Positions 8,446-16,244 are shown, numbered from the stretch's first letter. The stretch is DNA of 64,000 nt from Paenibacillus sp. Root444D2 (GCF_001426375.1 NZ_LMEO01000053.1:124499-188498), one strand, 5' to 3'. The notes: generated from the letters alone by a model not told the origin. A program made the numbers and translations.

Positions 8446-9288
8446 ATGGATTCTATGACAGGCAGACTACCGCTGCTTAAACACACCTTGATTATCGCCA
8501 TTGCATTCGTCATGCTCTATCCCGTGCTTTGGATGGTGGGCAGTTCCTTTAAACCCGCAAACCAGATCTTTACCGAAATATGGATATGGCCGAAAGCATG
8601 GAATACGAGCAATTACACCACTGGCTGGAATGGCGTTGCAGGAAACTCTTTTTCAACTTTTCTGAATAATTCTCTCATCGTTTCCATCCTCGCTGTAATC
8701 GGCAATGTCTTTTCCTGTTCCATGGCCGCCTATGCCTTTGCACGTCTGAACTTCCGTTTCAAAGCCATTTGCTTTGCCTTGATGCTGATGACGATCATGC
8801 TGCCGCATCATGTCACCTTGATCCCGCAGTATATCTTGTTTAACAAGCTGGGCTGGGTGAACACATTTTTCCCGTTAGTTACACCCAAGTGGCTGGCAAC
8901 CGATGCCTTTTTTATTTTCTTAACCATTCAATTTATCCGAGGGCTGCCAAGAGAGCTGGATGAAGCTGCAACCATTGACGGCTGTGGACCGATTCAAATC
9001 TATGGACGAATTATTATGCCTTTAGCGCTTCCAGCATTAATCACAACAGCTATTTTCACATTCCTTTGGACTTGGGACGACTTCTTTAGTCAACTTATTT
9101 ATTTAAGCGATGTCACCAAGTATACAGTTCCTTTGGGTTTGCGAATGTTTCTGGATTCGAGCTCCCAATCGGACTGGGGGCCTATGTTTGCGATGTCTGT
9201 GCTATCGCTGTTCCCCTGTTTTATCATCTTTATATTATGCCAAAAATATTTTGTCGAAGGAATTGCCACATCCGGCATTAAGGGCTAG
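8446..9288 (+). CDS. Sugar ABC transporter permease (MalG/UgpE type)
   Basis: A 280-residue six-segment permease partner with the EAA motif E-L-D-E-A-A-T-I-D-G-C-G near residues 176-187. The pattern M-L-Y-P-V-L-W-M-V-G-S-S-F-K near the N-terminus is diagnostic of the CUT1 second permease. GGAGG in the tail of the upstream gene serves as its ribosome binding site. Together with the previous two genes it forms a three-component importer energised by a shared ATPase encoded elsewhere. Confidence 0.92.
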   Translation: MDSMTGRLPLLKHTLIIAIAFVMLYPVLWMVGSSFKPANQIFTEIWIWPKAWNTSNYTTGWNGVAGNSFSTFLNNSLIVSILAVIGNVFSCSMAAYAFARLNFRFKAICFALMLMTIMLPHHVTLIPQYILFNKLGWVNTFFPLVTPKWLATDAFFIFLTIQFIRGLPRELDEAATIDGCGPIQIYGRIIMPLALPALITTAIFTFLWTWDDFFSQLIYLSDVTKYTVPLGLRMFLDSSSQSDWGPMFAMSVLSLFPCFIIFILCQKYFVEGIATSGIKG

Positions 9289-9326
9289 AATCGAGAGTAA
9301 TTTCCCCAGAAGAAGGGACACTGACG

Positions 9327-9794
9327 ATGCGAATCCTGTGGCTGCAGCTCCAATCTATCTTTAAACGAAGTAAACTGTCCTCCTTAATGATTGCCTGCTT
9401 TATCTGTCTAAACCTGTTTGTTCTGATTGCCATCATCGGGCTTGCTTATCAAGCCTTTTCAGGCGTTACTTTTACCGAAATCAGTAAGGCCAGGCTTGCT
9501 TTGCTTAATGAAAGCACCCGGAGGGGCTTTGACTTTATCACCAATGTATCAGGAATTGCCTATTCCACAGTGAGCAACAAGCAAATCGTAGAAAAGCTGG
9601 AAGGACCGCTTCAAACCAAATTTGAAATGGTTAGTAATCGACGTGAAATTTCCGATATTCTGCATCATTCCCTTGTCGTGAATACGGGGATTAGCTCCAT
9701 TGAAATTTATTGCGTTAACTACAAATGTTTCACATACCAGCCGGCTGCACCTGAATATAATGGGTATTATTACCTATTATTTAGTATACATTAA
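9327..9794 (+). pseudogene. Truncated sensor histidine kinase (YesM-like N-terminus)
   Basis: The reading frame begins properly (AAGGGA ribosome binding site, ATG 9327, 38 nt after the permease) and encodes a basic N-terminus, a membrane segment (residues about 18-43) and the start of an extracellular sensing domain, as in YesM-type kinases that partner CUT1 sugar importers. It then stops after 155 residues: the sequence becomes low-complexity (Y-N-G-Y-Y-Y-L-L-F-S-I-H) near 9755-9794, and there is no HAMP, histidine box or ATPase domain, nor the expected AraC-type response regulator. The break coincides with the start of the TGTCG-repeat region, so an insertion or deletion probably removed the rest. 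Confidence 0.75.
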
Positions 9795-9802
9795 AACTTA
9801 GA

Positions 9803-10195
9803 TCTGATGGCGACAAAAAATGAACTCCCAAAGAAAAGGAAGTTTTAAGGTCACTAATCTCAAACTACAGAACAAATTGTTTATATTTGGGGGATATTCT
9901 TGCCGTTCGTTTGTAATCGAGGGGGTATTCTTGTCGTTAAACTATTGAGTTCAACATACTGCTTACCTCTATAACAACTGACATTCAATAACACCGTAGC
10001 TCTGAATCATTTACCTAAAGGATCCATCAGACAGAAATATTTAGACATTGCACATATATGAGGGATTTTCTTGTCGCTTGCACGTTTTGTAGGGATTTTC
10101 ATGTCGCAAAAAAAACGACAAGAAAATCCCTACAAAAACAAAAAACCTTGATTTAACAAGGTTTCATTATAGGCACTTTCATGTCGTTATACTGT
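9803..10195. repeat. Cluster of GGGATTTTCTTGTCG-type repeats (possible transposon-end remnant)
   Basis: Non-coding stretch after the broken kinase. Variants of GGGATTTTCTTGTCG occur in forward orientation at about 9891-9905, 9922-9936, 10062-10076, 10092-10106 and 10172-10186, and inverted at 10116-10130. A weaker inverted match is at 9803-9822. The pair at 10090-10107 and 10116-10133 forms an 18-bp stem with one mismatch. Multiple spaced sites with GACAA at one side resemble TnsB/TniA-type transposase binding arrays at Tn7- or Tn552-like ends, but no transposition gene is present, so the mobile origin is inference. Confidence 0.5.
10114..10195. repeat. 82-bp repeat unit, copy 1
   Basis: Runs from AACGACAAG to ATACTGT. 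Its ends are imperfect inverted repeats (about 16 of 20 positions), and the middle holds AAACCTTG-ATTTAA-CAAGGTTT, which read leftward is followed by TTTTTTG and works as a terminator hairpin. A second copy in the same orientation, same length and with 9 differences by eye is at 14934-15015. Confidence 0.75.
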
Positions 10196-10269
10196 AGTCC
10201 AACTGTCTTTTAATTTACTCCATTTAACTTACCGATTTCTAAAACATCATAGCATAGGTTGAGGATCAA

Positions 10270-10316
10270 CAAAAAAGCAGTTCTCACAGAAGCATTCTCT
10301 GCGGTAACTGCTTTCT
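10270..10316 (-). terminator. Terminator of the zinc-ribbon gene
   Basis: AAGCAGTT and AACTGCTT form a stem; read leftward the hairpin ends in TTTTTTG, 16 nt after the stop of the gene at 10332. Confidence 0.65.
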
Positions 10317-10331
10317 CCTTCGTCCTACTAC

Positions 10332-10682
10332 TTAAACAAAATGATGTCCACATGACGAACAGAACTTCGTGTCAGCAACAACAACTTTGCCACATACGCA
10401 TTCTTTTTCATTTTTAACTTCTGTAATTTTTTGTTCAATTTCGCTGATCTCTTGGTTGATTTGAGCTATGCCTTGGCAAAAGTCCTTTACATTGGCCTCC
10501 ACCTGTGTGTAGTCTCCGGTAAGATAAGAAGTATAGACCGATTCCCCAATTAATTTATAGATTTTATCAATTTCTCTTTCTTTCAATGAAATTTGAGTTT
10601 TGTATTTCGTAATTTCAACAGTTTGTTGCGCTTTCTTCGCCGCCTCTGATGCCCCTTGCTTAACTTTATCAAAAAATGACAT
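10332..10682 (-). CDS. Small coiled-coil protein with C-terminal zinc ribbon
   Basis: A 116-residue protein. The N-terminus (M-S-F-F-D-K-V-K-Q-G-A-S-E-A-A-K-K-A) is an amphipathic helix found in many small zinc-ribbon proteins of Firmicutes. Residues about 25-90 are helical and heptad-like (K-E-R-E-I-D-K-I-Y; I-A-Q-I-N-Q-E-I-S-E-I-E-Q-K-I). The C-terminus holds C-V-C-G and C-S-S-C-G, two knuckles able to bind zinc. Function is unknown. It is separately transcribed from the ger operon, with its own terminator. Confidence 0.75.
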   Translation of the reverse strand: MSFFDKVKQGASEAAKKAQQTVEITKYKTQISLKEREIDKIYKLIGESVYTSYLTGDYTQVEANVKDFCQGIAQINQEISEIEQKITEVKNEKECVCGKVVVADTKFCSSCGHHFV

Positions 10683-10793
10683 GCCCCTTCCACTCCCCGG
10701 CCCTTAATTTATTCGCTTTCTAACGAATCATATGCAAATTTGTCGTAAAGTAATACTATTCAAGGAACCTCAGTAAGTCATTTTCCAAATTGC

Positions 10794-11891
10794 TCAATTG
10801 GTTTGAGCCCCTCTTCTCTTCATCCATCCCAGAATGAGAATGACAATTGGAAGCAGCATACCAAATATAAGGATATAAAAGGGCCACACTTGAAAAGCGA
10901 GCATGACAGCTGGATAGTTAGGGAAAATATCCTTCGCGCTGGTAAAAGCAATGAAAGACAACGGGATGGTCAATGACTTAGCGTTCTTTAATTGAAAAAT
11001 TCCAGCCAGACCATGTGAAACGACATGTAGAAGTAATGACAAACGAAAAAATATAGTAATATACCATAACACAGCAAACAATTGCTCAAATCGTTCATAG
11101 ATATCCGCGAAAATCACTGTACGCAATACAAAATAACTTGGATAAGTTAAATTGGCAGTCACACCCTCGCTCAGCGTTCCAATGACTAATAAAGTAATAA
11201 CTAAAAAGGTAATTCCGCTCATCATGGTACTTTTCAGTATGATGCTCTTCCATTTGGTCTGATCTTGTACATGAGGAGCGAAAAACAAAAAAAGCACACC
11301 CTCTAAATAAGGGAACGCTAAAAGTAGTAGAGAACCGTGAATAACCGGCTTAAACCCATACTCGAGAATGGGAAGTATATTATCTATTTTAAACACAGGC
11401 AGTAAGCCCGAATATCCAATGATAATTAGAATCAAATAGGCAAAAAACAAGAGCTCCGCTACTCTCCCCGCAACTGTGACTCCAGCTCTAACAACACAAA
11501 TTACTGCAATGATCATTAATAAATAGATCGCCTCATTGGGTGTTTCAGGGATAATGGACGTCGTTAGAAATGCGCCTAAATCATCCAGAACCAGAGTGAA
11601 GGTCAGAAATGGGAAGCACATCAAGAAGAAAAAGAGTGAAATTTTCGCAGGAAATCTGCCAATTAGGTAAGTAAGATGTACAATTACGTCATTGCCTTTC
11701 ATTTGAGACGCTAGCTTGATATAGACAGGACTGAAGGATAGAAATAATCCGATTGCAACTACAACAGAAATCCATGCATCCTGTTTGGATATGCCAGCCA
11801 AGGCAGCTGGTAGAATTAGCAAGGCGCTTCCCAATTGATATAGTGTGAACCACATAGTTGCTTGCCGAGTCGAAATGAGCTGCTTGATCAA
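10794..11891 (-). CDS. GerB family spore germination permease
   Basis: A 365-residue, roughly ten-segment membrane protein of the GerAB/GerKB (endospore germination permease, APC-like) family, with the typical start I-S-T-R-Q-A-T-M-W-F-T-L-Y-Q-L-G-S-A-L-L-I-L-P. The reading frame is open to 11960, but the AAGAGG site lies at codons before a TTG at 11891, 7 nt away. That start leaves a 16-nt gap after the upstream D gene, so it is preferred. The B subunit is the likely germinant-binding subunit in the family. It is the last gene of the A-C-D-B operon. Confidence 0.9.
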   Translation of the reverse strand: MIKQLISTRQATMWFTLYQLGSALLILPAALAGISKQDAWISVVVAIGLFLSFSPVYIKLASQMKGNDVIVHLTYLIGRFPAKISLFFFLMCFPFLTFTLVLDDLGAFLTTSIIPETPNEAIYLLMIIAVICVVRAGVTVAGRVAELLFFAYLILIIIGYSGLLPVFKIDNILPILEYGFKPVIHGSLLLLAFPYLEGVLFLFFAPHVQDQTKWKSIILKSTMMSGITFLVITLLVIGTLSEGVTANLTYPSYFVLRTVIFADIYERFEQLFAVLWYITIFFRLSLLLHVVSHGLAGIFQLKNAKSLTIPLSFIAFTSAKDIFPNYPAVMLAFQVWPFYILIFGMLLPIVILILGWMKRRGAQTN

Positions 11892-11907
11892 TTGTAAACC
11901 TCTTTCC

Positions 11908-12138
11908 TTATGAGAGAATTCCTGCAACATAATTACTGACTGGACGAAACACATACTCAATGATCGACATTGGGCTAGGAACTTTCAGATGGCAAACATG
12001 TAAAACACACAAGATTACGCCTATCAAAAGAAATCCTCCACTTGCAACTATGTCGCGTTTATGCTTTTGTTTCTTTAAACTCCTGCATTCGATAAGAAAA
12101 GATATGACGGCAAGTATCATGCAAAAAACAAGCAGCAA
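11908..12138 (-). CDS. Germinant receptor D subunit (two-TM small membrane protein)
   Basis: A 76-residue protein with two membrane segments (L-L-V-F-C-M-I-L-A-V-I-S-F-L-I and G-G-F-L-L-I-G-V-I-L-C-V-L) joined by a short basic loop, encoded between gerC and gerB. This size, topology and position match the D subunits reported to accompany many gerA-type operons and to modulate receptor function. Start is a TTG at 12138 preceded by AAGGAG with 9-nt spacing. The ribosome binding site region contains two tandem AAGGAGTGAA copies, one of them overlapping the gerC stop. Confidence 0.8.
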   Translation of the reverse strand: MLLVFCMILAVISFLIECRSLKKQKHKRDIVASGGFLLIGVILCVLHVCHLKVPSPMSIIEYVFRPVSNYVAGILS

Positions 12139-12154
12139 GCGTATTCACTCCTTT

Positions 12155-13399
12155 TCACTCCTTATCTTTCAGAGGATTATTAGCAATGGGACTGATGATT
12201 TTACCAAACTTGCGAAGCTTGTAGTTCATCGTAACTTCAACAGGCAGGTTGCTAAATATGTGATCCCAATCCTTTACCTGATGATGCCAAAAATTTGGAT
12301 ACTTCCTATGGAATAACTCACCAAAGCCATAGATATCAACACCGTAAGTTTCTTGGACATGATGAATGCCATTCGTTATGATTTGCTTCAATTGTTTACT
12401 CGCATTCGTTTGCATGGCAAGAAAGGTAGCCTCATCCGTCAAATCTAACTCACATTGCACTTCGGCAACGTTAGCTTCTATAAATACATTCAAATTTACA
12501 AATGGCTTGCCCGCTTTCATTGTAGGAACTGCTTTCACCATTGCCTGTTTAACCTCAACATTAAATTCACCATTCGAACGAGGACACTTAATATGAGACA
12601 CAGTGTTAGATACATGATTCGTAATGTAAGAATATGACTTACTATCTGATTCATTCAGCCAACCAATTAAGCGATCATCTCGGAATACTCCTATCCCCTT
12701 AAATTTGAAATTGGCATAAACTAGAGGTTGTTTGATGTTTTCCCCAAGCATCCCTTTCTCGATGTCACCTTCCAAAGTCAGTCCGGTCAAAACAGGTTCA
12801 ATACCTTTTTTAGTTAAATCCTCCATGATCGTTTTCGCATTGACCGCGGCAGTTGGCGCCCAAGCCTTTTCGGAAACACGAAGCGATTTATATAAATCCA
12901 TAGCAGGTAATACTTCCATCGGTGTAACAAATGACATGATATCTTTGGCACTGCTCCCTCTGGCTACTGCTATATTAAAGTCAGGTCTAACTTCGTGATC
13001 GCGAAATAGAAAATCCAACGGTTCTTTTATACCTGATCGTGCGACATCTTCATTAAATAGCAGTAAAAGCAGATGAGAAAAATACAATTTCCGTGAAGAT
13101 TGTGTTGTTACTTTACGCATTGCCTCAAAAATTGTGGCGGCTTTTTCCGTGTAAACATGAGTTGGGGAGCGCTCTGCCGCGCGATTTCTTGACATTTGAG
13201 ATGGATCAACGACTTGAACGGTTACCATATATTGATCGTCTTTATAATCAATCCCCATAGCAAGTACAACCGATAGCTCATTTAACTCTCTACGATTCCA
13301 ACATCCTGACATTAGGAATAGGATCAGTAAAGCTGCCGTGCATCTCAAAAAAGTTAAATAACCAACTTGTTTCACGGTGACATTCTCCGTTCGGTTCAT
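12155..13399 (-). CDS. Ger(x)C family spore germination lipoprotein
   Basis: A 414-residue lipoprotein: signal with lipobox L-M-S-G-C (Cys33), then W-N-R-R-E-L-N-E-L-S-V-V-L-A-M-G-I-D-Y, the GerC family opening. The C-terminal domain (I-T-N-G-I-H-H-V-Q-E-T-Y-G-V-D-I-Y-G-F-G-E-L-F-H-R) is the conserved part of Spore_GerAC. Its ATG overlaps the gerA stop by 4 nt, which indicates translational coupling. It is expected on the outer side of the inner spore membrane. Confidence 0.93.
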   Translation of the reverse strand: MNRTENVTVKQVGYLTFLRCTAALLILFLMSGCWNRRELNELSVVLAMGIDYKDDQYMVTVQVVDPSQMSRNRAAERSPTHVYTEKAATIFEAMRKVTTQSSRKLYFSHLLLLLFNEDVARSGIKEPLDFLFRDHEVRPDFNIAVARGSSAKDIMSFVTPMEVLPAMDLYKSLRVSEKAWAPTAAVNAKTIMEDLTKKGIEPVLTGLTLEGDIEKGMLGENIKQPLVYANFKFKGIGVFRDDRLIGWLNESDSKSYSYITNHVSNTVSHIKCPRSNGEFNVEVKQAMVKAVPTMKAGKPFVNLNVFIEANVAEVQCELDLTDEATFLAMQTNASKQLKQIITNGIHHVQETYGVDIYGFGELFHRKYPNFWHHQVKDWDHIFSNLPVEVTMNYKLRKFGKIISPIANNPLKDKE

Positions 13400-14835
13400 G
13401 GTTGCTTCTTATTTCGAAAAGACAAACGAAAAATACCGTCACTTTGCTCCGTTTTATCGAAAGGTGCAAGGGGACTCATGTACGGAACCCCAAAAGAATT
13501 CAAATGGCATAAATGGATCAATAATAGAATGATCCCTATGGTTAATCCATACATGCCAAAAGAAGCTGCAAGAATCATAAAACCGAAACGGACGATTCGT
13601 ATGGGAATCGACATACTGTAGGATGGAATGACAAAACTGGATATCGCCGTTATGGCTACAACAATGACCATAACCGCTGAAACAATCGTAGCTTCTACAG
13701 CTGCCTGTCCGATAACAATCGTGCCAACAATGGACACAGCTTGTCCGACAGTACGAGGCATTCTAATCCCTGCTTCACGTAGTATTTCAAAGGTAATCTC
13801 CATAAGAATAGCCTCGAAAAATGCTGGAAATGGAACGCCTTCTCGTTGTGCAGCTAAGCTTAATAAAAGCTGTGTTGGCAGCATGTCCTGATGAAATGTC
13901 GTAAGGGTAATGTAGACAGAAGGTGCCAGCATACAAATGGATAATGCAAAGTAACGTAACACTCGAATGAGATTACTAAAAATAACGGATTGATACTTAT
14001 CCTCAACGGATTTGAAAAAATCAACGAACAAAGCCGGTGCCAATAGAACAAATGGCGTTCCATCAATGAAGATGGCAATTTTGCCTTCCAAGATGCCGGA
14101 AGCAATAATATCTGGCCGATCTGTATTGTAAAAAACGGGAAATAACGTGAGTTGTTTCTTCTCTAATAAAATTTCTTCCAAATACTCTCCCTCCAGAATA
14201 TTCTCTGAATTGGCTTTGTTTAGACGGATCTGCAACGAATTGACGAGTTCCTGATTTGCCAAACCTTCGACATACATGAACGCTATATCCGTTTTCGTCA
14301 AGCTTCCAACCTTGATAGCTCTTACTCGTACCCTTGTATCCTTCACTCTTCTTCGAACTAAAGTAGTATTCGTTCGCAGCGTTTCCGTAAATGAATCCTG
14401 CGGTCCTCTAACAACTGATTGTGTCTTCGATTCCGAAATGCTGCGTTCTTCCCAACCCTGCATAGGCACTACAATACTTTCACCAGCACCGTCCATTACA
14501 AGTAGCACGGCACCTGAAAGCATCAGATCCAATGCCTCCATTATAGAGGACGTGCTTAGCACTTCTGAGGCGTTAAGTATATTCGTTTTGATCGATTGGA
14601 TCGAGATTTCATTCACCAGAAGTGGCGTTCGCTCGAGTAAACATTGGATAATGCTTTCCTGAAGTGCTTGTTTGTCAACCATGCCATCTAAGTAAAAGAG
14701 GACTATCTGTAAACTACCCGGTAGTGTCAAGTTACGCACAACAAAGTCAGAGCTAGCGCCCATTACCGTTTGTAAATACTGGCTATTTTCGTTTAATTGG
14801 GCTGAAAAATTCATCATCTGCTCGTCCGTGTGCAT
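13396..14835 (-). CDS. GerA family spore germination receptor subunit A
   Basis: A 479-residue GerA-type subunit. The N-terminal domain contains V-R-G-P-Q-D-S-F-T-E-T-L-R-T-N and V-R-R-R-V-K-D. The C-terminal membrane region includes G-Q-A-V-S-I-V-G-T-I-V-I-G-Q-A-A-V and H-L-N-S-F-G-V-P-Y-M-S-P. A GTG at 14847 overlaps the GAGGTGGG ribosome binding site; the ATG at 14835 is 8 nt after it and preferred. It heads an A-C-D-B operon. It aligns well with the gerA at 180-1562, so the window carries two related receptors. Confidence 0.93.
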   Translation of the reverse strand: MHTDEQMMNFSAQLNENSQYLQTVMGASSDFVVRNLTLPGSLQIVLFYLDGMVDKQALQESIIQCLLERTPLLVNEISIQSIKTNILNASEVLSTSSIMEALDLMLSGAVLLVMDGAGESIVVPMQGWEERSISESKTQSVVRGPQDSFTETLRTNTTLVRRRVKDTRVRVRAIKVGSLTKTDIAFMYVEGLANQELVNSLQIRLNKANSENILEGEYLEEILLEKKQLTLFPVFYNTDRPDIIASGILEGKIAIFIDGTPFVLLAPALFVDFFKSVEDKYQSVIFSNLIRVLRYFALSICMLAPSVYITLTTFHQDMLPTQLLLSLAAQREGVPFPAFFEAILMEITFEILREAGIRMPRTVGQAVSIVGTIVIGQAAVEATIVSAVMVIVVAITAISSFVIPSYSMSIPIRIVRFGFMILAASFGMYGLTIGIILLLIHLCHLNSFGVPYMSPLAPFDKTEQSDGIFRLSFRNKKQP

Positions 14836-14933
14836 TCGCGATCCCACCTCATAGTAAGTATTTCCAGAAAACTGAAAATAATTTTCAAAACCTGTGCGTT
14901 TTTAATTAGAGGTGTATACAATTGTTTCAAAAA

Positions 14934-15015
14934 AACCACAAGAATATCCCTACAAAAGCAAAAAACCTTGATTTAACAAGGTTTCGTTGTAGGTAGTTTT
15001 ATGTCGTTAGACTGT
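14934..15015. repeat. 82-bp repeat unit, copy 2
   Basis: Direct repeat of 10114-10195, again 82 bp, with the same central hairpin AAACCTTG-ATTTAA-CAAGGTTT. It begins 14 nt beyond the stop of the DUF1761 gene (15030), and read leftward the hairpin is followed by TTTTTTG-C-TTTTG, so it doubles as that gene's terminator. The two copies bracket the zinc-ribbon gene and the complete ger operon. Confidence 0.75.
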
Positions 15016-15029
15016 TGTCGGATAAAAGC

Positions 15030-15473
15030 TTACTTCCAGAACCAGAAAATCAGAAGCAGCATTGTAAAACGAACGATCTCATATGAAGTATCTACGGCTA
15101 CAACGAGCCAGCTTTTGAATTGCCATACTTTTTTACCGACCGTGAATGGAAGCGTAAAGCCGGCAGTTAGCAGCATGGTAAACCAGAAAGCACTCGACAA
15201 ACTGTTTCCATCGTAGCCGAAGGCTTTCCCCCCGGCTCTCCAAAGTTCCAAGCAGGCTGCGAATGCAATCGAGGTTATGAATGAGACTAAAATATAAATC
15301 ACGAAAGATTGAATCTTGCCTGACGAACTTGCCTCTTTGGACAAGTCCATGCCCCCGTACATACGCTTCTGATAAGGCTGCTTCCAAATAACCGCCATCC
15401 ACAAAAATCCAAGCACTAAAGATAAAATGCCTGTTACTAAGACTGCCCAATAATTGATCCCTTGCAACAACAT
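15030..15473 (-). CDS. DUF1761 family membrane protein
   Basis: A 147-residue protein with four membrane segments, beginning I-N-Y-W-A-V-L-V-T-G-I-L-S-L-V-L-G-F-L-W and holding an internal W-K-Q-P-Y-Q-K-R-M-Y-G-G loop, the pattern of DUF1761 proteins. The family function is unknown; members are often inducible and lie beside ArsR or SRPBCC genes. Here it is a single gene with its own strong promoter carrying two operators, and it ends in repeat copy 2. Confidence 0.8.
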   Translation of the reverse strand: MLLQGINYWAVLVTGILSLVLGFLWMAVIWKQPYQKRMYGGMDLSKEASSSGKIQSFVIYILVSFITSIAFAACLELWRAGGKAFGYDGNSLSSAFWFTMLLTAGFTLPFTVGKKVWQFKSWLVVAVDTSYEIVRFTMLLLIFWFWK

Positions 15474-15525
15474 TCAGATACCCCTCTTTTTTTGATTTTT
15501 TTTGGCATGATCTCTTGCCGGATAT

Positions 15526-15578
15526 GAAACCAATAGGTTTCCCAATTGATTATATACAACCATTTGGTTTCATGTCAA
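15526..15578 (-). promoter_or_regulatory. Sigma-A-type promoter with two AACC-N4-GGTT operators
   Basis: On the minus strand TTGACA (15573-15578), an 18-nt spacer and TATAAT (15549-15554) make a consensus promoter for the DUF1761 gene. A palindrome AACCATTTGGTT (15558-15569) sits in the spacer. A second, GAAACCAATAGGTTTC (15526-15541), sits just after the -10, with its centre exactly 30 bp from the first. A repressor bound to both would block polymerase. No candidate regulator is adjacent. Confidence 0.75.
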
Positions 15579-15652
15579 ACCCTAAAAAAGCCAGCTGCTT
15601 TGCTGCACAATCATTTATTCGATCTTTCATTCTCTAATGTACGACTTCACGT

Positions 15653-15702
15653 AAAAAACCACTTTCCCAGGGCTTATGCCGTTGGCGAAAAGTGGTTTAG
15701 CA
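15653..15702. terminator. Intergenic hairpin (AAACCACTTT / AAAGTGGTTT)
   Basis: Long hairpin with 10-bp arms in an otherwise empty 420-bp intergenic region. Read leftward it ends in TTTTTTACG, so it could be a terminator, but no gene clearly uses it. Confidence 0.4.
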
Positions 15703-15831
15703 GGTCAAATTCGTCCCATTCTATACGGTTTACTTGAGATTTCGTTTCGAAGGTGCCGCCAACACTGAACAACTTACAGATATTCGTTATTTGATTTCCA
15801 GGTTTATGGCTCTAAGTCCACTCCGAATATA

Positions 15832-15882
15832 AAAAAAAGTAATCCACTCCGGTTGAAAGTCCCCGAGGTGGATTACTTTTTT
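15832..15882. terminator. Bidirectional terminator after the YjcZ-like gene
   Basis: AAAAGTAATCCAC pairs with GTGGATTACTTTT; T-runs are present on both sides. It lies 17 nt downstream of the stop of the minus-strand gene at 15899. Confidence 0.75.
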
Positions 15883-15898
15883 ACTGATGACCAGCGAA

Positions 15899-16204
15899 TT
15901 AATATTTACAAAACCCACGTGTAATAATAACAAGCAAAATGAACAGAACGAGAATACTTCCTACTGAGTTATAAGAGCTGACTTTGGCTACAGGGTGATG
16001 CACAACCGGTTTCGGGAAAACATACGATGTTTGTTGGTAGGATGCGTGCAAGTGGATATCATTGTGGACCGGGCTTTGCATTATTGGAGCTTGCTGTACC
16101 GGTAACGGCATTGGGGTTGGCATCGGCATTGGCATTGGAGCTGGCATTGGAGTTGGCATCGGCATTGGAGCCATCGGGTACGTTGGAGCTTTTACATATT
16201 CCAT
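15899..16204 (-). CDS. Met-Pro-rich protein with YjcZ-like C-terminal segment
   Basis: A 101-residue protein. Residues about 11-36 are a Pro-Met/Pro-Thr repeat (P-M-P-T-P-M-P-A-P-M-P-M-P). The C-terminal 22 residues (S-V-G-S-I-L-V-L-F-I-L-L-V-I-I-T-R) form one hydrophobic helix that closely resembles the YjcZ/small sporulation peptide family. This suggests a spore or cell-envelope peptide with an added linker; function is unknown. The frame is open to 16222, but ATG 16204 follows GAGGAGGTG at 7 nt and is the likely start. A perfect 24-bp palindrome lies directly upstream of that ribosome binding site. Confidence 0.7.
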   Translation of the reverse strand: MEYVKAPTYPMAPMPMPTPMPAPMPMPMPTPMPLPVQQAPIMQSPVHNDIHLHASYQQTSYVFPKPVVHHPVAKVSSYNSVGSILVLFILLVIITRGFCKY

Positions 16205-16211
16205 GAAAGAG

Positions 16212-16244
16212 CACCTCCTCAAAGTTTTCCTTAAGGAAAACTTT
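16212..16244 (-). promoter_or_regulatory. Leader palindrome abutting the ribosome binding site (YjcZ-like gene)
   Basis: 16221-16244 is a perfect 24-bp palindrome made of AAAGTTTTCCTT and its complement, immediately followed on the minus strand by the GAGGAGGTG site (16220-16212). The AAGTTTT...AAAACTTT-plus-AGGAGG layout is shared with the leaders at 30984 and 63596, so an RNA-level role is plausible; it could also be a protein operator. Confidence 0.55.

Noticed and set aside
9803-10195. CRISPR-associated transposon or complete Tn7-like element
   Set aside because: No tnsABC, tniQ or cas genes in the window; only end-like repeats are present.
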